64,000 nucleotides of DNA from Heliocidaris tuberculata. Lineage: Eukaryota > Echinodermata > Echinoidea > Camarodonta > Echinometridae. The stretch is taken from NCBI GenBank assembly GCA_025618425.1, contig CM046832.1:71076187-71140186 (forward strand), read 5' to 3'. The notes beneath the pieces were generated by a model. That model ran no database searches, had not been told where the DNA came from, and saw only the letters and a program-made list of their open reading frames with translations. The translations under genes were made by a program, and so were the position numbers. Shown here piece by piece: positions 57,399 through 64,000 of this stretch; position 1 is the stretch's first letter, and each line of letters starts with the position of its first letter.

Positions 57399-57840
57399 TT
57401 AAAGGAAACCAAAACCCAAGGAGAGAATCAATGTTATTGGAAAGTGAGAATTCAGAGAAGCACTTTACAAAAAGTTTCATTCAAATTGGTTAAAAAATGA
57501 GAGAGTTATGGAAGTTTGAAAAGTCTCGTTTTACTTTCTATGGGGATCCTCAAATTGGCAAAATTGCTTCAAAATGGCTGATTTTGTGAACAACTCTCCA
57601 TTTGTTTTGTACACAGATTTTCAGATTTTCCCCATTATCTTTCAAGGTGCAGTTAATCTCCTTCTGAGCTCAACATATATAATGGGAAAATGTATCTTAC
57701 ACCACATATGTCGAGTTCAGGAGGAGACAAGGAGCACCCTGAGAGAAAATGGGGAAAATCTGAAAATCTGTGTACAAAACAAATGGAGAGTTGTTCACAA
57801 AATCAGCCATTTTGAAGCAATTTTGCCAATTTGAGGCAGT
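57399..57840. mobile_element. Foldback repeat, perfect 83-bp arms
   Basis: 57551-57633 (CAAATTGGCAAAATTGCTTC...) is the exact reverse complement of 57751-57833, with a 117-bp loop. Upstream, from AAAGGAAACCAAAACCCAAG at about 57401, comes more repeat-like DNA that truncates the reverse transcriptase. The 86-residue frame across the arms is an artefact. Confidence 0.75.
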
Positions 57841-58309
57841 AAGGTTAGGGTATCATGTCTACAGTCATGCAGTTGTGCATGACACGAGGGGTCAAGTCAC
57901 TAACAACACCAAGACGAGGATATAGCGTGCAAGCATATTTAGGGGGAAATTCCGGGGGGAGGGGGGGGGGCGCCTCTGTACCCCAAAAGTGGTAGGCCTT
58001 GGAACTAGCGTATCATGTAAAGGATGGTCTTCGGAACTACTAACATTTTGGAGAAAGGGGGTCTTTGGAACTGGACTATGTATATAAATATCATGCTACG
58101 GAACTGGTTGTTATTGAAATATTTAAGGATCATTGGAACTATGTTTTTGTTTGTTTTGTTTTGGTTTTATTTTTATTTTATTATTATTCTTCTTTTTTTT
58201 AAATTTATTTATTTTCAATTTTTTATTTTTTTTAAATTAATTACTTTCAGATGTTTATTTGAAATGTTGAAAATATATTTTATTGGGTTTTTCGTCTGAT
58301 TATTATAGC

Positions 58310-58640
58310 CAAGTGAGGATATATTCGAGCTGGTATATAGGTTATGCTGTGCTTATATACCCGACTAATGTGCAACATGTACCTGACTGATGTACATCTT
58401 AATCATTTCTATTTTTCATGAAAATAATGAAGGTATAAGAAATTCTAATCTGTGTCACTTACTGTCAAAATTAATGATTATTCAGTGTGTAAGAATATCT
58501 TGTTATACTCATTTGTTCTGATTATAATACCCAAATCGGGATATATTCCAGCTGGTATTTGCCATACCGTGCTATGTACCCGATTGATGTACAACATGTA
58601 CATTTTGATCATTTCTGTTTATCATTATTTTTTTCTCTAA
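58310..58640 (+). repeat. ~200-bp tandem repeat, part 2
   Basis: Units with CAACATGTACCTGACTGATG (58373) and GATGTACAACATGTACATTT (58587), about 219 bp apart, match the units at 53700-54465. Part 1 and part 2 now lie ~3.9 kb apart. Confidence 0.65.
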
Positions 58641-59106
58641 GTATGAATTTTAGTATTGTTCCTCTATTTCCTCTACATTACACAATTTTGATTCTCCTCA
58701 CATTGCTAAGATTGACATATTCAGTCCTACATAATTAATACGGCTTATATTCATATACATACATTTCATTTGGCAGTCGCAAAACAAACCACATTTCTGT
58801 AGGCCTATAGTCCAACATTTCTATTATAAACAATTAAAAAAAAAATCTTTTTGACAAAAAAAGGGGGAAATGTTATTTCCAAATGTACGTCCGAAGAAAT
58901 ATTCAAGTCCATTCTTTGGGGTTATACAGTATTTTCATATTAAATTGCCCTTTTCGACTTACGAAACTTTTCCCGTCTTACGAAACTTTTCCCGTCTTAT
59001 CCAGACCATACATCTTAGAATAAATTGTTTTGGAACTTTGTCAAGTGGCGTAGCTACAAGGTGCCCCTCTCTAGTCGTGAAAAACAGAAAAGGAACAGAA
59101 AAGCAG

Positions 59107-59112
<6 letters not shown>

Positions 59113-59150
<38 letters not shown>
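59113..59150. repeat. (GA)n plus G-run
   Basis: A GA dinucleotide tract followed by ten G. It sits just after an AAGTGGCGTAGCTACAAGG phrase (59043) that resembles a hAT-like end, but no partner end was found. Confidence 0.85.
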
Positions 59151-59154
<4 letters not shown>

Positions 59155-59455
59155 TTGGTATGATAGGACCCCACACCCTCCCCCTAATTGATGACATTGT
59201 TCATTTGTATTTTATCCACCAATTAGGACGTTTGCCTCAACCCCAGGAACCCCCCGCCCCTCCCCATAATGCCAGTACACTCTCCATGCCTGGACCCATT
59301 ATAAATTATGCCCCTTTTGATAATTAACTTTAAAACCAACTCCTAGCTTCGATTAAAAATGTTATTTCAAGTTCCCGATCAACACGGGACGTGGCCCCGT
59401 CTTTCATCCCCACCCCTCCCCCCAAAAGATGCCTACCTATGCCCTTCTTAGTGTT

Positions 59456-59946
59456 ATGTAATTCAGTGGCGTAATGAGCAAAAACATTTGAGGGGCTGAC
59501 CAGAGGCATACAGGGCCCAATTTCTGAATGCTTGCGAAGCGAGCGAGCAAAAAAAAAAAAAAAAAAAAAAAGGTCCTCGGCGTTGTGGTGTCTCTTTTTA
59601 ACTCCAAAAATCCGATCTGACAAGCAAAACAAAAACAAAAACAAAAACAAAAAACAACAACAACAACAACAAAAAAGCGTTTTGGGGGTCTCTTTTTAAC
59701 TCCAAAAATCTCTGAAAAGCAAAAAAAAAAAAAAAAAAAAGAAATCCCTCACCGTTTTGGGGTCTCTTTTTAACCCCCGAAATCTCTGACAAGCAAAAAA
59801 ACAACAACAACAAAAAACCTCAGCCTGGGGTCTCTTATTAACTACTTTTTGGTTACAGCACCCCCAGCATCCTCAGCCTTCTAGGGGGTGCTGCAGCACC
59901 CCAACCCCCGACTCCCAGTCCCAGGGGCCTGGCCAGTGATGTAATT
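59456..59946. mobile_element. hAT-like element, perfect 8-bp TSD
   Basis: The element 59464-59938 starts CAGTGGCGTAATGAGC and ends GGGCCTGGCCAGTG; ATGTAATT flanks both ends exactly. The interior has three to four copies of GGTCTCTTTTTAACTCCAAA followed by A-rich tracts, a GCGAAGCGAGCGAGC motif and a hairpin GGGGTGCTGCAGCACCCC near 59886. No transposase. Confidence 0.82.
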
Positions 59947-59949
59947 TAC

Positions 59950-60332
59950 GTTACATGACACTCTTGAATATTTATAGTTACATATATACGTACCACTGAA
60001 CTCTGTGATACGTAATGTACGTACTACGACTGGCACAACCACATTTAATTAGTTCTAGGCTCCTTCAAATTGGCAACGTTTCCAGATTGGCTCGAGGATC
60101 GCTTGATCTTGAGCTAACTTCAGGTTCCGGCTGCTAGGCATCACGTCAACATTCGAGAATTGCGGAGAAAAATTACTGTGTAAATATGGTTGATTTCGTT
60201 ATTTCGTTCTTTATATTTGAGAATAGGTAATATTATGTTTTCGTAATGTAAATAGGTGGAAATTAGTCTGAATATATTATTCCGTAGAGCTGGAATGTAA
60301 TTCGTCCGCCGCTATTTCATTTGTTACAACAT
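59950..60332. other. Non-coding, no feature recognised
   Basis: Moderately GC-rich; contains ACGTACTACG-type phrases and GGATCGCTTGATCTTGAGC. No frame or element ends are supported. Confidence 0.5.
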
Positions 60333-61371
60333 GAACAGTCCTAGCTATACGAGCTCTGTGGCTTATCAATATGCACTCATAGGCCCTTGCCTATGTGGGA
60401 CTGTATCCAACATTCACTGTTGCAGCAGTCAAAAACAGACAACAAAATTGCTCTAAGCAAGACATAATTTTCTTAAATTTGCTAGATTACCTGATTCAGG
60501 GACTCTTCAACTCTTACTGTGCCACAAATTTGGGGATTCAGAATTGAAAGTGAAATTTTAAATAATTATTTTCCTCTCCTGTATGAATGATCTAGCCTGG
60601 AAAAGGGCCTGCTGATACACACAATAGCTATTGAAGCCTATTCACACATAAAAGAGCTAGTCTGAGTACAAGGTTATCTTCAGATAAGCTTGTACATGTA
60701 TAAGTGATCAATATGGTACTGGCCACAGAGCTATACAGCCCATGCCTATACTGTGTGTGGAGGAGGATATCAATCAAAAAATCTAGATCTAAATATCACC
60801 ATTTCCCACATACTGTGAGCCATGCAAACCACCCTCGGAGTTTGCTAAAGGGGTTACCTTCCAGGATCAACTAAGATTGTAAAAATTGAATGAATAAAAA
60901 AGAAAAAAAGCCACAAAATTGGCAGGTGTGATCAGGTTTTTTTACCTTGCACTTGTAACTTGTATATATGGGACTACACATGCAAGGTAAGATTGGTGTA
61001 GTCCCATATATACAAGTTACACAGTGTAACTTGTATATATGGGACTACACCAATCTTACTTTGCATGTGTAGTCCCATATATACAAGTTACAAGTGCAAG
61101 GTAAAAAAACCTGATCACACCTGCCAATTTTGTGGCTTTTTTTCTTTTTTATTCATTCAATTTTTACAATCTTAGTTGATCCTGGAAGGTAACCCCTTTA
61201 GCAAACTCCGAGGGTAGTTTGCATGGCTCACAGTATGTGGGAAATGGTGATATTTAGATCTAGATTTTTTGATTGATATCCTCCTCCACACACAGTATAG
61301 GCATGGGCTGTATAGCTCTGTGGCCAGTACCATATTGATAAGCCACAGAGCTCGTATAGCTAGAACAGTCC
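60333..61371. mobile_element. Foldback DNA transposon, 9-bp TSD, MULE-like
   Basis: The element 60342-61362 is flanked by GAACAGTCC on both sides (60333-60341, 61363-61371), an exact 9-bp duplication. Its ends are TAGCTATACGAGCTCTGTGG and the inverse. The core is a near-perfect palindrome: 60707-61022 mirrors 61024-61339 about position 61023 without net indels. Near the centre GTAACTTGTATATATGGGAC occurs four times in alternating orientation, giving nested hairpins. A 9-bp duplication with very long TIRs fits Mutator-like elements; no transposase is present, so the assignment is tentative. Confidence 0.85.
60365..60715. mobile_element. 333-bp element nested in the foldback, 9-bp TSD
   Basis: 60374-60706 begins CACTCATAGG and ends TATAAGTG (inverse CACTTATA) and is flanked by exact ATCAATATG copies (60365-60373, 60707-60715). 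The corresponding right arm of the foldback (61331-61346) lacks it, giving an empty site within the same element. Confidence 0.85.
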
Positions 61372-61592
61372 CACATTATTGAAATTAGTGTAAAACTCAA
61401 TTAACTAACTTTTTTAATGTTACTGTTAAGCAGGGGGTCGGTCGTTGCATCAAATCAACTCCATGACAGTCATGACTTTGTCGGCGATCTACGGAAATGT
61501 CATGGACTTGACAAACCGTTGCACGAAGACATGATAAACGACAGCTCAATGATCATGATGATATCGATACTCATCTACTAGGCATGCTAGGT

Positions 61593-61765
61593 GGTGCTGT
61601 AGTCCAGTGGTTTAAGGCGCTTGACTGGAGATGCGAGGATCGGGCGTTCGATCCCCGACACGGCACTTATGCCCTTGAGCAAGGCATTTTATCTACATTG
61701 CTCTTTTATCATACATCAAATAAATGAAGTGCTGAAGGCATATTGATACCAGGGTGTGCGTGTGT

Positions 61766-61798
<33 letters not shown>
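61593..61798 (+). mobile_element. tRNA-derived SINE, copy 2
   Basis: Same family as 31066-31262: A-box AGTCCAGTGG (61601), B-box GCGTTCGATCC, the TTATGCCCTTGAGCAAGGCA domain and a long poly(A) tail (61770-61797). It ends immediately before the helicase-bearing element. Confidence 0.88.
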
Positions 61799-61805
<7 letters not shown>

Positions 61806-61808
61806 ACA

Positions 61809-63103
61809 TAGCCTAGGCTAGCCTCTTGTCGAGGCCCTGGCGCTGTTGGAATCCTTGGCGATATGGAGGCAAAATTTCTGGTGGCGAGTGAAGCGAGCCA
61901 GAAAAACCGAGGCGCTTGCGCCGAGGGCCTCTTGACACCCGACCTGAATTATATATTCATGAGGCACGATTTCCTACTGAATTATGCATGAAAACGTGAA
62001 CAGTTAGATTACCGCGGCGATCGCCCAGCAAATTGGCCAATGAAATCTCAAGGATTTCTTACTTCAGTTCTGGACTAGTCTATTATTTTTTGGGGGCGAT
62101 TACGTAAATCTCTTGCTCAAAATACATTCACAGACAAGCACATTATGAAGAATTCGATCTCTAGCTTACAAACCATGGTAATTTGAAATAAGACAAATGT
62201 ACATATTTCTCAAGAGATCATCATATATTTACAAATAATGAAGAATGGGCAATAAAAGTCACCGTTCAACAATAGATGCATCTCCATCAATTCAGAAAAG
62301 TTGACTTAGTCTTAATTACACTGTTACAGTGTTATTAACAAATAACACTAACACAGTTAGTTTTTAGATCTTGACCGAGTCAAATTCAAAATTATACCTT
62401 CTAAAGTCACATCTTGTGACGAAGCGTCCCCAAGATAGATGGCTTGAAGTCCACGTTTCTTGAGCGACTTCACCTGGTCTCTCATCAGAGACACCAAAGG
62501 GGAAATAATCAACAAAATGCTTCGTGAAGTTGATAGACTAGAAGATGATGTAACCAAGGAGTTACCAGCAACTTCACTGCCCGGCAAGGCCCCGGGGGAT
62601 CCGCCTGGCCCTCGCGAAGCAGCAGTCTCACTCTCCATCCCTGGCCCACGGAGGTAATCAGCACAGAGTGGTAGCGCGTGAAAAATAACACTTTTTCCAT
62701 AGCCAGTAGGCAGATTCACAAAAACATCTTGTCCTTTAAGTGCAGATTTGATTGCATCAACTTGCAAATCTTTGAATCTGTCAATCTTCAACATTCTAGC
62801 GGCATATTCTAAGCTCTTACAAATATCGTCATCACTCGTCGTGGAAGAAGCGTTGAACGCCATGTAAGAAATAGCGTGCAGTCGAGTCATGAATATTTAA
62901 CATTAAGTCATGGTAGCTCGCGCTTATTGGATGATTTTCACCGACCAAAATTTGGTCGGAATATTCGTCAAAACAATGAAATACAAAAGAAATTCAGATC
63001 GGGTGTCAAGAGGCCCTCGGCGCAAGCGCCTCGGTTTTTTGCCTCCATATCGCCAAGGATTTCAACAGCGCCAGGGCCTCGACAAGAGGCTAAGCCTAGG
63101 CTA
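61809..63103. mobile_element. TIR element enclosing a RecQ-like helicase exon
   Basis: 61809-61949 (TAGCCTAGGCTAGCCTCTTG...) is the inverse of 62993-63103, with a ~27-bp extra segment in the left copy (TTTCTGG...GAGCCAG, near 61879-61905) and few substitutions. The element is ~1.3 kb. No target duplication was recognised at the edges. The only coding content is the helicase exon; no transposase is visible, so this looks like an internally deleted derivative or a captured host exon. Confidence 0.7.
62398..62890 (-). pseudogene. RecQ-like helicase, first exon only
   Basis: The frame begins with ATG at 62890 and runs 164 codons to a donor (GAAG/GTATAA at 62397). A RecQ-type N-terminus is visible: RFKDLQVDAIKSALKGQDVF (residues 38-57), Walker A NLPTGYGKS (59-67) and motif Ia IISPLVSLMRDQVKSL (128-143). 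Between residues 80 and 124 is a low-complexity Gly/Pro/Ser insert unusual for the family. Motifs II-VI (DEAH box onward) are absent from the rest of the element and from the following 450 bp, so no working helicase can be made from this locus. In cells RecQ enzymes unwind DNA 3'-5'; here the exon is either element-borne or a captured fragment. Confidence 0.8.
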
Positions 63104-64000
63104 GATCACACCACGTAATACTATAGTGGTCATATTGACCACTACGCGGGACGAATGCAAAAATACTAGTCATTTTCTATCGCATGTACTTAAGGTATGG
63201 GGGGAAAAATTAGATAAATATTTAAAATACTTCCTTTCAAATTCAGCTCTTTAAAATCTCACTCCTACCTTAAATGGCCGTTAGGAAGAACTTCTAATAT
63301 TTCCAGCAAAAGTCTAGTCAAAATCATGTCCAAAACCTAAGAAATCCCCGCCAATTTTTTTCGCGATCGCATGTTGTTTTCCTACTGCCGATGTTTTTAG
63401 ACTAAATCGGCCAAAATTTTTTTGTCCACAACGAAACTCGGTATCGCGTGCACATCGATCTCTACGATCGCACACACGGAAAATCGGGACTTACGTGTGC
63501 GCGATAGGAACCGAACTTTTAACAACCAAAGTTTTTAGCGGGAGATATCAGCGCTCGTGGCGATCAGGAAATGTACACGATGACTTGCGATACCCCGTTT
63601 CGCCAGAAGTGACAGTAAATTACGGATTTCATTTTTGGAATTATTTTTTCCAACATCGGTGAGTTGAATTTATTGTAAGGTAGGTAAGGGCCCATGAGTG
63701 GGCTAGATCTAGATCTATATCACAGTCCATTGGCTTTATCATCATTTACCCAAACAGACTTTGAGGTTCAGTTTTCCCGCAAACTGTCCCAAAATGTCAA
63801 AAATGACAGCGAAAATTAATATTGATCATACAAACATCCCGTTTACATGAAAAGATGTGTTACTTGTGGCATCTTAGAATTAAGAAAACTCGAGGATGCT
63901 TTTGCGATGTACAAATCAAGATTTGTAAATAAGAGGATACCATAATTGGAAAGAAGACCCAAATCATGTACACTTTAGAGAAAATGATGAAATTAAGATA
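63104..64000. other. No feature recognised
   Basis: Contains a small palindrome TAGTGGTCA-TAT-TGACCACTA near 63124-63144 and CpG-containing sequence near 63360-63610. A donor-like CATCGGTGAGTTG occurs near 63655, but no frame with an identifiable product leads to it. Confidence 0.5.

Noticed and set aside
62460..62657. Plus-strand frame opposite the helicase
   Set aside because: Antisense of the RecQ-like exon; the minus strand has the Walker A and Ia motifs.
63650..63670. Possible first exon with donor GTGAGT near the window end
   Set aside because: No start codon and frame with an identifiable product leads to it; the downstream exon would lie outside the window or is unseen.

Overview
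This window looks like animal nuclear DNA, most likely from a marine invertebrate deuterostome; an echinoderm such as a sea urchin is my best guess, not a proof. The reasons are GT-AG introns, an EGF/fibrinogen-like multi-exon gene, AT-rich non-coding DNA, long C/G homopolymers, tRNA-derived SINEs, LINE 3' tails and many short inverted-repeat transposons. Most of the window is repeats, and almost all long open frames are repeat artefacts.

Genes. (1) Plus strand, 5795-12793: the 3' half of a multi-exon gene. Five exons join in phase into 250 residues plus a stop, made of one EGF-like domain followed by a fibrinogen-like region resembling the one in contactin-associated proteins/neurexin IV. 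(2) Minus strand, 52592-48236: a small gene reconstructed here from three GC-rich exons that join in phase to a complete 164-residue protein. It has two Cys/Cys/Cys-x2-His motifs and a strongly basic, Arg/Glu/Ala-rich C-terminal half. Two further exon-like blocks (47566-47809, 47134-47174) follow on the same strand, and tandem donors decide whether they can be coding. (3) Minus strand, 62890-62398: the first exon of a RecQ-like helicase, with Walker A and motif Ia, enclosed by ~110-140 bp terminal inverted repeats. (4) A degraded non-LTR retrotransposon reverse transcriptase at 54960-57398, split by nested insertions.

Layout. 1-5794: non-coding, with repeats and one inverted-repeat element. 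5795-12793: gene 1; its last intron carries nested inverted-repeat elements filled with pyrimidine-rich minisatellite. 12794-15500: non-coding with a LINE tail. 15530-24870: three adjoining minisatellites, the largest an ~8.8 kb array of a 17-bp unit with internal higher-order repeats and transposon insertions. 24870-33300: AT-rich, no gene seen, with duplications, an inverted-repeat element, a SINE and a LINE tail. 33300-42990: a higher-order satellite-like block (about 300-bp and 710-bp subunits in 2.13-2.43 kb super-units) that has co-amplified a TTAA-flanked element three times. 43000-47130: purine-rich DNA and small MITEs. 47134-52850: gene 2 and its putative promoter. 53200-59940: a ~200-bp tandem repeat cut apart by a Penelope-like fragment with a hammerhead-ribozyme-like core, the LINE, MITEs and hAT-like elements. 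60333-63103: a foldback element with a perfect 9-bp target duplication, itself carrying a 333-bp insertion with its own perfect 9-bp duplication; then a SINE and the helicase-bearing element. 63104-64000: no feature recognised.

The genes show no sign of acting together. The main biological interest lies in the mobile-element biology (nested insertions whose order can be read from target-site duplications) and in the small Cys/His gene. All coordinates were read by eye from the sequence; homology statements rest on motif recognition and not on database searches.
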